DNA from: Methylobacterium sp. Leaf108
GTDB taxonomy: Bacteria > Pseudomonadota > Alphaproteobacteria > Rhizobiales > Beijerinckiaceae
Reading direction: 5' to 3'
DNA length: 64,000 bases
Assembly (NCBI RefSeq): GCF_001423265.1
Contig: NZ_LMND01000035.1
Location: 197,218-261,217 of the forward strand
Below, one piece after another: positions 24,919-33,391 of the stretch. The translations under genes and the position numbers were made by a program. Numbering within the stretch: the stretch's first letter is position 1; every line of letters starts with the position of its first letter. Under the pieces are notes generated by a model, which did no database searches, was not told the origin of the DNA, and saw nothing but the letters and a program-made list of their open reading frames with translations.

Positions 24919-26520
24919 ATGCACCTCTTCCCTGAACCCGCGTCTCCGGGGGACCTCGACGTGACAGACCCGGCAGCCCCAAAGACCTTCGGCATCACCA
25001 CCGCGATCTCCTACCCCAACGGTGCGCCGCACATCGGCCACGCCTACGAGGTGATCGCCACCGACGCCATCGCCCGCTTCAAGCGCCTCGACGGCTTCGA
25101 GGTGCTGTTCTCCACCGGCACCGACGAGCACGGCCTCAAGATCCAGCAGACCGCGACGCGGGCCGGGGTGAGCCCGCGCGAACTCGTCGACGACATGGCC
25201 GCGCGCTTCAAGGCCATGGCCGAGGCGTTGGACTGCAGCTTCGACCGCTTCATCCGCACCACGGAGGCCGACCATTACGCGGCCGCGCAGGAATTGTGGC
25301 AGCGGATGGAGGCCAACGGCGACATCTACCTGTCGAAATACGCCGGCTGGTACTCGGTGCGCGACGAGGCCTATTACGCCGAGGACGAACTCGAGACCGG
25401 CCCCGACGGCACGCCCGTGGCCAAGGCCACCGGCACGCCGGTGACCTGGATGGAGGAGGAGAATTTTCTTTTTCGTCTGTCCGCGTATCAGGACCGGTTG
25501 CTCGCCCTCTACGAGAGCCAGCCCGACTTCATCGGCCCCGAGACCCGCCGCAACGAAGTGGCGAGCTTCGTGCGCTCCGGCCTCAAGGACTTTTCCGTCA
25601 GCCGCACCAACTTCGACTGGGGCGTGCCGGTGCCGGGCCACCCCGACCACGTGATGTACGTGTGGGTCGACGCGCTGACCAACTACCTCACCGTGACCGG
25701 CTTTCCCGACGAGGCCGACGCGCGCAAGAAATTCTGGCCGATGGACCTGCACGTGATCGGCAAGGACATCGTGCGCTTCCACGCCGTGTACTGGCCGGCC
25801 TTCCTGATGTCGGCGGGCCTGCCGCTCCCTAAGCGCGTGTTCGGCCACGGCTTCCTGCTGACGCGGGGCGAGAAGATGTCGAAGTCGCTCGGCAACGTCG
25901 TCGACCCCTTCGACCTGATCGCCACCTACGGCGTCGATGCGCTGCGCCACTTCGTACTGCGCGAGGTGCCCTTCGGCGGCGACGGCAACTACAGCCACGA
26001 GGCGATCATCGCGCGCTACACGGCGGACCTGTCGAATGGGCTCGGCAACCTCGCGCAGCGCTCGCTCTCGATGATCGCCAAGAACCTGGCGGGCGTCGTC
26101 CCGGAGCACGGCGAGTTCACGGACGAGGACCGTGCCCTTCTGGGGCTGGCCGACGCGCTGCCGGGCACCGTGCGGGGCGCGATGGACAAGCTGGCGCTGC
26201 ACACCGCGCTCGGCGAGATCTGGGCGGTGGTGACGGCCTCCGACCGCTATTTCGACGCGCAGAAGCCCTGGGTGCTGCGCAAGACCGACCCGGCCCGGAT
26301 GGGCGCCTCGCTCTACGTGGTGGCCGAGACCCTGCGCGCCATCGGCATCCTGGTGCAGCCGTTCATGCCGGGCTCGGCGGCAAAGCTCCTAGACCTGCTC
26401 GGCGTGCCACCCGAGCGGCGCCTGCTCGCCGATGTAGGGGAGGGTGGGCGGCTGGTGCCGGGTACGGCCCTGCCCGCACCGAGCGGGCTGTTCCCGCGAT
26501 TCGTAGAGCCGGAGGCTTAG
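24919..26520 (+). CDS. metG: Methionyl-tRNA synthetase
   Basis: A class I synthetase of 533 residues without a C-terminal tRNA-binding (EMAP-like) domain. The HIGH motif appears as PNGAPHIGHAYE at about residue 33 and the KMSKS motif as GEKMSKSLGNVVDP at about 317. The connective peptide lacks the four zinc cysteines, as in the shorter type of bacterial MetRS. The ATG at 24919 gives a 14-residue lead; a GTG at 24961 (VTDPAAPKTFG) is an alternative start close to the family's usual beginning. A short patch at about 25460-25500 uses AT-rich codons quite unlike the rest of the gene. Confidence 0.95.
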   Translation: MHLFPEPASPGDLDVTDPAAPKTFGITTAISYPNGAPHIGHAYEVIATDAIARFKRLDGFEVLFSTGTDEHGLKIQQTATRAGVSPRELVDDMAARFKAMAEALDCSFDRFIRTTEADHYAAAQELWQRMEANGDIYLSKYAGWYSVRDEAYYAEDELETGPDGTPVAKATGTPVTWMEEENFLFRLSAYQDRLLALYESQPDFIGPETRRNEVASFVRSGLKDFSVSRTNFDWGVPVPGHPDHVMYVWVDALTNYLTVTGFPDEADARKKFWPMDLHVIGKDIVRFHAVYWPAFLMSAGLPLPKRVFGHGFLLTRGEKMSKSLGNVVDPFDLIATYGVDALRHFVLREVPFGGDGNYSHEAIIARYTADLSNGLGNLAQRSLSMIAKNLAGVVPEHGEFTDEDRALLGLADALPGTVRGAMDKLALHTALGEIWAVVTASDRYFDAQKPWVLRKTDPARMGASLYVVAETLRAIGILVQPFMPGSAAKLLDLLGVPPERRLLADVGEGGRLVPGTALPAPSGLFPRFVEPEA

Positions 26521-26680
26521 CGTTTCTCACAAGCCCCCCGATCACCGGGAGCCTCTCACTGCGCCCGACAGCGCAACGGGGGGCCGTGAAAGCTCTCAGA
26601 ACGAACCGCCGCCCGGCTCCGCCGACAGCGTTCGCGACACCGACCGGCACCGTTCGGCGCTCCACCCTGTGAAGACACCC

Positions 26681-27472
26681 ATGCTCATCGACAGCCACTG
26701 CCACCTCGACTTCCCCGATTTTTCCCAGGACTTGCCCGGCGTCATCGCCCGGGCGCAGGCGGCCGGCGTGAGCCGGATGCTGACGATCTCCACGCGCATC
26801 GCCAAGACGAAGACCTACGAGGCGCTGTCCGAGGCGCATCCCGAGATCTGGCACACGGTGGGCACCCACCCGCACGGGGCCGGCGAGGAGCCGGACGTGC
26901 CGGCGGCCGAGATCGTCGCCCTGACGCGCCACCCGCGCTGCATCGGGATCGGCGAGGCCGGGCTCGACTACCATTACGCCGACGCGGCGCCGCAGGCCGT
27001 GCAGGAGCGGGTCTTCCGCGCCCATATCGCGGCGGCCCGCGAGACCGGGCTGCCCCTCGTCATCCATTCGCGCGACGCCGACGCGCAGATGGAAGCGGTC
27101 CTCGTCGACGAGATGGGGCAGGGCGCCTTCAAGGCGGTGCTGCACTGCTTCTCGTCGGGCGCGCGGCTGGCGGAGGTCGGCGTCGAACTCGGGCTGTTCG
27201 TGTCGTTCTCCGGCATCGTCACCTTCCGGCGCTCGCACGCACTGCGCGACATCGCGGCACGGGTCCCGCGCGACCGGCTGCTGGTGGAGACCGACGCGCC
27301 GTTCCTGGCGCCCGAACCCCATCGCGGCCGCACCAACGAGCCGGCCTACACCGCCGACACGGCACGCTCCCTGGCGGGGTTCCTCGACCTGCCGGTCGAG
27401 GCGTTTTCCGCCCTCACCACGGCCAATTTCCATCGGCTGTTCGACAAGGCCGTGCCGGCGGCGGGTCGGTAG
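26681..27472 (+). CDS. TatD-family metal-dependent hydrolase
   Basis: A 263-residue TIM-barrel enzyme of the TatD family, which includes 3'-5' DNA exonucleases and D-aminoacyl-tRNA or related hydrolases. Metal ligands are visible in MLIDSHCHLDFP (HxH), GIGEAGLDY (glutamate), LVIHSRDAD (histidine), LHCFSSG (histidine) and VETDAPFLAP (aspartate). The ATG at 26681 gives the standard beginning; a GTG four codons upstream is possible. It follows metG by 160 bases, as in many alphaproteobacteria. Confidence 0.92.
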   Translation: MLIDSHCHLDFPDFSQDLPGVIARAQAAGVSRMLTISTRIAKTKTYEALSEAHPEIWHTVGTHPHGAGEEPDVPAAEIVALTRHPRCIGIGEAGLDYHYADAAPQAVQERVFRAHIAAARETGLPLVIHSRDADAQMEAVLVDEMGQGAFKAVLHCFSSGARLAEVGVELGLFVSFSGIVTFRRSHALRDIAARVPRDRLLVETDAPFLAPEPHRGRTNEPAYTADTARSLAGFLDLPVEAFSALTTANFHRLFDKAVPAAGR

Positions 27473-27579
27473 GGCCTGGATGCGGGATCCGGCCGTGGGT
27501 TCATCGCGCGGGTCCATCGCTTATGTCGGCCGGACCGGTCCCGTCGTCGCAGACCGACCTATCGCATGAGAGGGATGAG

Positions 27580-27963
27580 ATGACGGACCTCGTGCGCAAC
27601 AAGGCGACCGTGATCGCCTTCTACGCGTTGATGTTCAACGATGGCCGGCCGCGCGAGGCGATCGAGCGCTACGTCGGCGACGACTACGTTCAGCACAATC
27701 CGCATGTGCCGACGGGCAAGGACGGCTTCATCGCGTATTTCGAGCGCATGGCGCGCGAATGGCCGGGCAAGCGGGTCGAGGTGAAGCGCGCGGTCGCCGA
27801 AGGCGACCTCGTCGTCCTGCATTGTTTGCAGCACTGGCCGGGCGATCACGACTACGCGGCGATGGACATCTTCCGGCTCGATGAACGCGGCAGGATCGTC
27901 GAACATTGGGACGTCCTGCAGATCCTGCCCGACACCTCAGCCCATCCGAACGGGATGTTCTGA
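27580..27963 (+). CDS. NTF2-like (SnoaL-type) small protein
   Basis: A 127-residue protein with the NTF2-like alpha+beta barrel pattern: FYALMFNDGRPREAIERYVGDDYVQHNPHV, then GFIAYFERMAREWPG, AEGDLVVLHCLQHWPG and DIFRLDERGRIVEHWDVLQ. The YVQHNP and IVEHWDV motifs are typical of the SnoaL-like group, whose members bind or isomerise small molecules; the substrate is unknown. AGAGGG lies upstream of the chosen ATG. The gene sits between tatD and the MBL-fold gene, which are normally direct neighbours, so it may be a later insertion in the operon. Confidence 0.85.
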   Translation: MTDLVRNKATVIAFYALMFNDGRPREAIERYVGDDYVQHNPHVPTGKDGFIAYFERMAREWPGKRVEVKRAVAEGDLVVLHCLQHWPGDHDYAAMDIFRLDERGRIVEHWDVLQILPDTSAHPNGMF

Positions 27964-28094
27964 CATGTCGGGGCCGGACGCGCATCGTTCGGCAGGCTCG
28001 TGTTTTCGCGGCGACCGAACCGGGACACGACCGATGGGCGGGGGGAGGTGACACGCCCTTGCCCGCTCCGTTACGAACGGGCCGGGAGGTGCCG

Positions 28095-28898
28095 ATGCGC
28101 TCGCTGAGCTTGACGATCTTGGGGTGCGGCTCGTCCGGCGGCGTGCCGCGGGTGGGCTACGGCTGGGGGGCCTGCGATCCGGCCGAGCCGCGGAACCGGC
28201 GCCGGCGCTGCTCGATCCTGGTGGAGGGGCGGGGGGATCACGGCACCACCACCCTCCTCGTCGACACCTCGCCGGACCTGCGCGAGCAGCTGCTGGCGGC
28301 CGAGGTCCGCCGCCTCGACGCGGTGCTGTTCACCCATGCGCACGCCGACCACACCCACGGCATCGACGACGTGCGGCCGCTGGTCATCCACATGCGCCGG
28401 CGCATCCCGGTCTATGCCGACCCCGAGACCCGCGCGCTCCTGGAGATGCGGTTCGGCTACTGCTTCGCGAGCCCGCCCGGCAGCGAGTATCCGCCGATCC
28501 TCGACATGAACGACCTGGCGCCGGGCGAGCCGGTCTCGATCCGGGGGGAGGGCGGCGCCATCACGGCGGCGGCCTTCGGGATGGAGCACGGCCGCGAGAG
28601 CGCCCACGGCTTCCGCTTCGGCCCGATCGCCTATGCCCCCGACGTCAGCGTGATGCCCGAGGCGAGCAAGGCGCAGCTCCAGGGCCTCGACCTCCTCGTC
28701 ATCGACGCCCTGCGCGAGACCCCGCACCCGACCCATTATTCGGTCTCGGACGCGCTCGCCCTGATCGAGGAGGTGCGCCCGCGCCGGGCGGTGCTGACCA
28801 ACCTCCACACCGACCTCGACTACGCGACGCTGGCGGCCAGGCTCCCGCCGCACGTGGTGCCGGCCCACGACGGGCTGCGGATCAGCGTCGACCTGTGA
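28095..28898 (+). CDS. MBL-fold metal-dependent hydrolase (PhnP/YcbX-neighbour type)
   Basis: A 267-residue metallo-beta-lactamase-fold phosphodiesterase-like protein. LTILGCGSSGGVPRVG starts the fold, FTHAHADHTHGID carries the HxHxDH metal motif, and further ligands are at GMEHG and DALRETPHPTHYS; TNLHTDLDY follows. This family is found after metG and tatD in alphaproteobacteria. GGGAGG is placed just before the ATG. The last 17 bases overlap the end of the convergent membrane protein gene. Confidence 0.9.
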   Translation: MRSLSLTILGCGSSGGVPRVGYGWGACDPAEPRNRRRRCSILVEGRGDHGTTTLLVDTSPDLREQLLAAEVRRLDAVLFTHAHADHTHGIDDVRPLVIHMRRRIPVYADPETRALLEMRFGYCFASPPGSEYPPILDMNDLAPGEPVSIRGEGGAITAAAFGMEHGRESAHGFRFGPIAYAPDVSVMPEASKAQLQGLDLLVIDALRETPHPTHYSVSDALALIEEVRPRRAVLTNLHTDLDYATLAARLPPHVVPAHDGLRISVDL

Positions 28899-29967
28899 AG
28901 GCGGCCCGCCACAGGTCGGCGAGGGCGGCGGGCGCAAAGGCGAGGCCGGCCAGGACCAGGGGCGCCACCAGGAGCCCCCAGTAGAAGTTCTCGGGCCGGC
29001 CGAACGCCAGGAAGGCGCCGGCGTAACCCAACAGCAGCAGCGCGATGCGGTTGCCCAGCGGCGCGGCCCAGGCCGCCCAGCCGAGGAGACAGACCGGCAC
29101 CAGCACGCCCGCGGCGGCCAGCGGCAGGAAGGCGAGCGCGGTGCAGTTGCGGATCGTGGTGACGACGAAGGGCCAGCCCGCCGCCCGCAGCCAGCCCTGC
29201 GAAGCGAGATCGGTGGGCAGGGTCGCGGCCGCCACCATCGCGGCATGGGCCGCCAGCAGGCCGCAGGCCGTGAGGATCGCCAGGAACCAGGCGAGGGCCT
29301 CGCGCCGGTGGCCCTCGAGGGCGGCGAGCACCGCCATCACCAGGAGGTAGGGCAGGGCGATCTCGCGGATGGCGACGGCGAGCAGGCCGACGAGGAGGCC
29401 GACCCCGTAGCGCCGCGGCGAGCGGCAGGCGAGGGAGAGCACGATCAGCACCGCCGCCCAGGCCTCGTGCCAGACCACGAAGACGGGCAGCAGCGCGAAG
29501 CTGATGCCCACCGCCACGAGGGCGAGGACGACGATCCAGCGCCGCCCGCCGGGCAGCGCCGTCTCCAGGCGCCGGGCGAGCACCACCAGGGCAACCGCCA
29601 CGAGGAGGGCGAGGAGGAGGCCGGCGCCGGCCATCCCGAGACCGGCCTGGAGGGTGGCGAGGGTCGGCGGGCGCACGGTGACGAAGGGCTTGAGCGGGTA
29701 GTCGCGCAGCCGGTGCTCGGCCACGGCGGCGGCGTAGTACCCCTCCCCGCCCGCGACCCGCGCGGCGATCGCCCCGTAGAGGGCGGCGTCCGAGGCCTGG
29801 GGGTCGTCCCCGGTTGCCGCCAGGGACGGCGGCAACGGCGGGGCGAGCCCCGGCACCAGCCCGATCGCCGCCCCGTAGAGCATCAGCGCGGCGAGGCCGG
29901 CGAGGACGAGGCGGGCGGCGGCGGGCGGCCAGCCGGCGAAGCGTGTGACGAAACCGGAGGGCCTCAT
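28882..29967 (-). CDS. Multi-pass membrane protein, probably a polyprenyl-phosphate-dependent glycosyltransferase-like protein
   Basis: A 361-residue integral membrane protein with about nine hydrophobic segments, for example LVLAGLAALMLYGAAIGLVPG near the start and FYWGLLVAPLVLAGLAFAP near the end. The periplasmic loop after the first segment has DAALYGAIAARVAGGEGYYAAAVAEHRLRDYPLKPF, which resembles the acidic first loop of GT-C enzymes. It is followed by a GT2-GtrA gene 18 bases upstream in the transcript, so both should act on the same lipid-linked sugar. The exact family is not certain. Confidence 0.75.
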   Translation of the reverse strand: MRPSGFVTRFAGWPPAAARLVLAGLAALMLYGAAIGLVPGLAPPLPPSLAATGDDPQASDAALYGAIAARVAGGEGYYAAAVAEHRLRDYPLKPFVTVRPPTLATLQAGLGMAGAGLLLALLVAVALVVLARRLETALPGGRRWIVVLALVAVGISFALLPVFVVWHEAWAAVLIVLSLACRSPRRYGVGLLVGLLAVAIREIALPYLLVMAVLAALEGHRREALAWFLAILTACGLLAAHAAMVAAATLPTDLASQGWLRAAGWPFVVTTIRNCTALAFLPLAAAGVLVPVCLLGWAAWAAPLGNRIALLLLGYAGAFLAFGRPENFYWGLLVAPLVLAGLAFAPAALADLWRAAFTGRR

Positions 29968-29985
29968 CGCGTCACTTGCGCCGGA

Positions 29986-31113
29986 TCATTTGCGCCACGT
30001 CACGACCGAAGAAGCCGCAAAATTCCACACCGAGCCGATCACCGCCCCGGCCACGCCCGACAGCCACCAGCTCTGGTCGGCCTCGTAGATCAGGCTGCCG
30101 ACCCCGACGTTGGCGGCGGCCCCGACGAGGCAGACCGCGTAGAAGCTGAGGAGCCCGGTGACGAAGGCCCAGCCGCGGCGGCGGCGGTCGCGATAGGTGA
30201 AGACGTTGTTCAGGGCGTAGTTGAAGGTCATGGCGGCCCCCACCGCGAGGCCCTGCGCCACCACGAAGGCGGCGAGCCCCGTGGCCAGCACGAGCCCCAG
30301 CACGCCGAGGTGGACCCCGAGGCCGAGGCCGCCCACCATCAGGAACAGGATCAGGCGCACCGGCACCAGGCGCCCCACCGTCTTCTCCAGGAGGAGCGTG
30401 AGGTATTCCGTCGCCACCATCAGGTCGAGCTTGCTCTCGCCCACCGTGCGGTTGCGGAAGACGTAAGGCAGTTCGACCACCCGCAGCGGGCGCGGCGCCG
30501 AGGCGACGATGTCGAGGAGGATCTTGAAGCCGATGCCGGAGAGCCGGGGCAGGGCCTCCTCGAAGGCGCCGCGCGCGATCACGAAATAGCCGCTCATCGG
30601 GTCGGAGAGCGGAGTCGCCAGGAGGCGATGGGCCAGCGCGGTGGCGAGGCCGCTGGCCGCCCGGCGCTCGGACGACCAGTCGCCGAGTCCCCCGCCCGCC
30701 GCGTGGCGGGAGCCCACCGCGAGGTCGTGGCCGTCCTCGGCCACCGCCGCGTAGAGGCGCGGCAGCAGGGTCTCGTCGTGCTGGTGGTCGGCATCGATCA
30801 CCGCGAGGACGGGAGCGGAGGTCGCCAGCATACCCTCGATCACCGCCGAGGCGAGGCCCTGGCGCCCGACCCGCTGCAGCACCCGCACACGCAGGTTGGT
30901 GCGGCCGATCTCGCGGATGAGACGGGCGGTGCCGTCCTGCGAATCGTCGTCGACGAAGATCGCCTCCCAGACGAGGCCGTCGAGGACGGCGTCGAGGGAG
31001 GCCAGGAGCGAGACGACGTTGCCGGCCTCGTTGCGGGTCGGGATAACGACCGCCAGGGCGATCGGCGCATGCACGCCGACCATGCGGTCGGCGACGATGG
31101 GAGCCTGGAGCAT
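29986..31113 (-). CDS. GT2 glycosyltransferase fused to a GtrA membrane domain
   Basis: A 375-residue protein. The first 240 residues are a dolichol-phosphate-mannose-synthase-like GT-A domain: LAVVIPTRNEAGNVVSLL, AIFVDDDSQDGTARL, VLQRVGRQGLASAVIEG and AVIDADHQHDETLLP, with SDPMSGYFVIARG. The C-terminal 125 residues form four membrane segments of GtrA type, including MTFNYALNNVFTYRDR and WNFAASSVVTWRK. Such fusions load a sugar onto undecaprenyl or another polyprenyl phosphate and help flip it. The neighbouring membrane protein gene is 18 bases downstream and likely in the same operon. Confidence 0.9.
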   Translation of the reverse strand: MLQAPIVADRMVGVHAPIALAVVIPTRNEAGNVVSLLASLDAVLDGLVWEAIFVDDDSQDGTARLIREIGRTNLRVRVLQRVGRQGLASAVIEGMLATSAPVLAVIDADHQHDETLLPRLYAAVAEDGHDLAVGSRHAAGGGLGDWSSERRAASGLATALAHRLLATPLSDPMSGYFVIARGAFEEALPRLSGIGFKILLDIVASAPRPLRVVELPYVFRNRTVGESKLDLMVATEYLTLLLEKTVGRLVPVRLILFLMVGGLGLGVHLGVLGLVLATGLAAFVVAQGLAVGAAMTFNYALNNVFTYRDRRRRGWAFVTGLLSFYAVCLVGAAANVGVGSLIYEADQSWWLSGVAGAVIGSVWNFAASSVVTWRK

Positions 31114-31191
31114 CGGACCATCCCGATAAAGATGCCCCGGGGCACCTTGAGATCGAGCCGACGGTCTAGCCGCGACCGGTTAAGAATTCCG

Positions 31192-32043
31192 TCAGGGCCT
31201 GGGCGCGGTGGGCGCGAGGCCGGCCTGGGTCAGGATCTGGACGCTGGCGGCCTTGGCGAGGCGGTCGTAGCCGGCGTCGGTCATGTGCAGCCCGTCGGGC
31301 CCGATCATCTGGGTCGGGGTTAGGAGGCCCTTGGCGACCCAGGTCTGCATCAGGGCGTGGCGGCGGATCACCGGCACGCCGAGTTCCTCGGCCAGGGCGT
31401 GGAGGGCGGCGCCGTAGCGCTCGGCGCCGTCGATGCCGCTGAGGCGCCGGCACCATTGCTGGTCCATCAGCACCACGTCGGCGCCGGTGGAACGGATCGC
31501 CGCGACGCCGTCGCGGGTGAGCTTGGCGAAGCGCTCCACGGAGACGCCGGTCATCGGGTCGTTGCTGCCGGTCTGCCAGATCACCAGGGTTGGGCGCTCG
31601 GCGAGCACGTCGCGCTGGAGGCGGCGGGCCATGGCCTCGGCGTCGTCGCCGCCCTTGCCGCGGTTGATCATGGTCACCGCCGGCCGGCCGGCGACGCCCA
31701 GGCGCAGGCTCTCGGAGAGGTCGCGCTGCAGCAGCGCCGGATAGGTCGAGGCCGGGGAGGAGGCGCCGATGCCCTCCGTGGACGAGGAACCGAAGGCGAC
31801 GATGCGGACCTCGCCGCCCTCGGCGAGCCGGGCGGCCAGGCGCGGCAACCCCGTCGCCACGGTGACGGCGGCCGGCGGGGCCACCGGTTCGGCCCGCGCC
31901 GGAGTTCCCGATCCGGGTATTCCGAGACAGGCCGCAGCCAGACCGACGGCGGCCAGGAGGCGGGAGCGGGACGGGAGGCTCGGGCAGGGGCGGGGCATGA
32001 GGCTCGGCTCGGTCGCGGCGGTCCGGCGGGTGATCACGGACAC
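31192..32043 (-). CDS. Exported GDSL/SGNH-family hydrolase
   Basis: A protein of about 283 residues with a signal sequence (SRLLAAVGLAAACLGIPG, then ARAEP). The SGNH blocks are RIVAFGSSSTEGIGASSPASTYP (block I, serine in GSSST), MINRGKGGDDAEAM (block II), IWQTGSNDPMTG (block III, asparagine) and GPDGLHMTDAGYDRLA (block V, Asp and His). It should remove acyl groups from a periplasmic or surface substrate. The GTG start at 32043 follows GGGAAGG; the ATG at 31998 is an alternative. Confidence 0.88.
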   Translation of the reverse strand: MSVITRRTAATEPSLMPRPCPSLPSRSRLLAAVGLAAACLGIPGSGTPARAEPVAPPAAVTVATGLPRLAARLAEGGEVRIVAFGSSSTEGIGASSPASTYPALLQRDLSESLRLGVAGRPAVTMINRGKGGDDAEAMARRLQRDVLAERPTLVIWQTGSNDPMTGVSVERFAKLTRDGVAAIRSTGADVVLMDQQWCRRLSGIDGAERYGAALHALAEELGVPVIRRHALMQTWVAKGLLTPTQMIGPDGLHMTDAGYDRLAKAASVQILTQAGLAPTAPRP

Positions 32044-32086
32044 CGCCTTCCCTTTGGAGGACGATTATGACGATTGCGCGATCATG

Positions 32087-32305
32087 TTAAGGGCAACCCA
32101 CACCCAATGAAACGGCCGCGCTTCGACCGGCCGTATCTGCATCCGTGGTGAATCCAGCCTCGACGGGGATGGTGAATCCTTGTGGAGCGGTCCGGTCTAC
32201 GAGGGGTAAGCCTCCGACGGAAGGCACGGCCCAACCGAGAAGGTCGTTCACAAGGAGCGCATCGGGCAGGAAAGTCCCCTTCCCCCAAGTACCTAGCGTC
32301 TCCAT
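32087..32305 (-). CDS. Small unidentified open frame next to the mobile element
   Basis: A 72-residue frame (METLGTWGKGTFLPD... to SLGVGCP) with plausible codon use and a GGA close before its ATG. An AT-rich segment upstream (ATAAGATATATTATGG) could be a promoter. I recognise no family. It lies between the GDSL gene and the left repeats of the Mu-like element, so it may belong to either the host or the element. It could also be a chance frame. Confidence 0.3.
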   Translation of the reverse strand: METLGTWGKGTFLPDALLVNDLLGWAVPSVGGLPLVDRTAPQGFTIPVEAGFTTDADTAGRSAAVSLGVGCP

Positions 32306-32377
32306 GTTCCATAATATATCTTATGCGAATAGAGGACCATGGCGACGGCGGGGGTCCGGGTTGGGGCGGCGAAGCGA

Positions 32378-32414
32378 AATTGGCGGCGGGCCCGTCACCG
32401 CTAATTGGCGGCGG
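32378..32414 (+). repeat. Left-end transposase-type repeats
   Basis: AATTGGCGGCGG occurs exactly twice, at 32378-32389 and 32403-32414, 25 bases apart. Weaker relatives lie just outside (ATGGCGACGGCGG at about 32339 and TTGGGGCGGCG at 32361). The same core is found reversed at the right end of the element. Multiple MuA-binding sites at each end are the rule in Mu-like elements. Confidence 0.75.
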
Positions 32415-32533
32415 ATCGAAAAAATCGTTTGATAGCAATGGCCTAGTCAAGTCGGATTGGGGAACTGAAGCGCCCCCTGCTGCCCCTCGCCAGATACACG
32501 CGACCGATTGGTAAGCGACTGCACAAGCTTAGT

Positions 32534-32580
32534 TTTCTGCCTCAGAGTGAGGAACTTCACTTTGGCTGAAGTCGCAGAAA
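32534..32580. other. Branched inverted repeats (possible three-way junction) after the repressor gene
   Basis: An outer stem TTTCTGC (32534-32540) with GCAGAAA (32574-32580) encloses two hairpins: CTCA-GAG-TGAG (32541-32551) and ACTTCA-N7-TGAAGT (32554-32572). The arrangement would fold as a three-way junction in RNA or DNA. It lies just beyond the repressor stop codon, so it may act as a terminator or a protein-binding site. Two copies of GGTGGGGAAC (32587 and 32599) stand next to it. Confidence 0.5.
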
Positions 32581-32607
32581 TAACGAGGTGGGGAACAGGG
32601 TGGGGAA

Positions 32608-33120
32608 CTACCCTCCCCCTACCATGAGCGCCTCGTCCGCTCGAACTTCGTTTTGCAAGCGCCGAAATGCCTCCAGCGAAGCAAGATCGCCTGTCAGGAC
32701 CTGTTTCAGCATCCGCTCGTAAGCTTCAGTTGTGAAGGGGTCCGCAACATGGAAGGTGACGGGATCAATGAGGTGCGCTCGAAAATCCGCCTCGTGTAAG
32801 GCCAGCCAACTGGCAATTTCTTCAATCTCAGCTTCTTGAGCCTGTTTAGCTAGTCTCATTATAGCTGCATATATCGCTGTCGAAAACAAATGATTGTTTT
32901 TGGCGTCGCGGCAATGTGTTCCAGTAGCAATAAGATCATAGTCAATTTTATACTTAAAGTAAATCTGTCTTCTAATTTTGACCGGAACGCTTCCTCGTCG
33001 GCGCCAGCTTGCTATCGTGCTTTTTCCAACCTTGAGAGAGCTTGCGAGCTCGTCATCGGATGCCGCCCATAACAAGGATTTAAGCTCGTCTATGAACGCG
33101 GAAACAGCTTCAGCAGACAT
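32608..33120 (-). CDS. CI-like repressor of the Mu-like element
   Basis: A 170-residue protein. Near the N-terminus DELASSLKVGKSTIASWRRRGSVPVKIRRQI is a helix-turn-helix of the CI-repressor type that binds operators. The C-terminal part (EAEIEEIASWLALHEADFRAHLI and onward) is helical and probably multimerises. Divergent transcription from the small gene at 33187 with a perfect palindrome between them is the usual switch layout. The start at 33120 was preferred to the ATG at 33147, which lies inside the palindrome. It should silence the transposition genes. Confidence 0.8.
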   Translation of the reverse strand: MSAEAVSAFIDELKSLLWAASDDELASSLKVGKSTIASWRRRGSVPVKIRRQIYFKYKIDYDLIATGTHCRDAKNNHLFSTAIYAAIMRLAKQAQEAEIEEIASWLALHEADFRAHLIDPVTFHVADPFTTEAYERMLKQVLTGDLASLEAFRRLQNEVRADEALMVGGG

Positions 33121-33132
33121 GTCGCTTGACCT

Positions 33133-33172
33133 GCAATCAGAATGCAATCATATCTGATTGCATTCTGATTGC
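33133..33172. promoter_or_regulatory. Perfect 40-bp palindromic operator between repressor and early genes
   Basis: Four half sites are arranged as GCAATCA (33133), GCAATCA (33144), TGATTGC (33155) and TGATTGC (33166), spaced by GAAT, TATC and ATTC. The whole 40-bp block is a perfect inverted repeat apart from its TATC centre, and the half sites recur every 11 bases, one helical turn. It lies between the divergent repressor and early genes, so it is the likely repressor operator. Confidence 0.8.
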
Positions 33173-33186
33173 GTTAGGATCGTCCC

Positions 33187-33387
33187 TTGCCCGCCCCGTC
33201 ACCGGAACCGCTTTGGACCGTTAGAGCCGCGCTTGTACAGCAAGGCAGTTCCCTTGCGAAATGGTGCGAGCAGAATGGCGTATCCCGACAGTGGGCTACC
33301 GCTGTCCTTGAGGGGCGTCGCGACGGTCCGGCTGCGCGCGAGCTGCGAGCCCGCTTGCTCAATTTGGCCTCGGTAACGGTGGCCTAG
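33187..33387 (+). CDS. Small helix-turn-helix protein, Ner-like early regulator
   Basis: A 66-residue protein starting with TTG (AGGA seven bases upstream). The sequence LVQQGSSLAKWCEQNGVSRQWATAVLEGRRDGPAARELRARLL has a helix-turn-helix pattern like those of Ner or Cro-like phage regulators. It is the first gene of the rightward early operon and lies 4 bases before the transposase gene. In Mu, Ner limits early transcription; the same role is likely here but not shown. Confidence 0.65.
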   Translation: MPAPSPEPLWTVRAALVQQGSSLAKWCEQNGVSRQWATAVLEGRRDGPAARELRARLLNLASVTVA

Positions 33388-33391
33388 GTTC

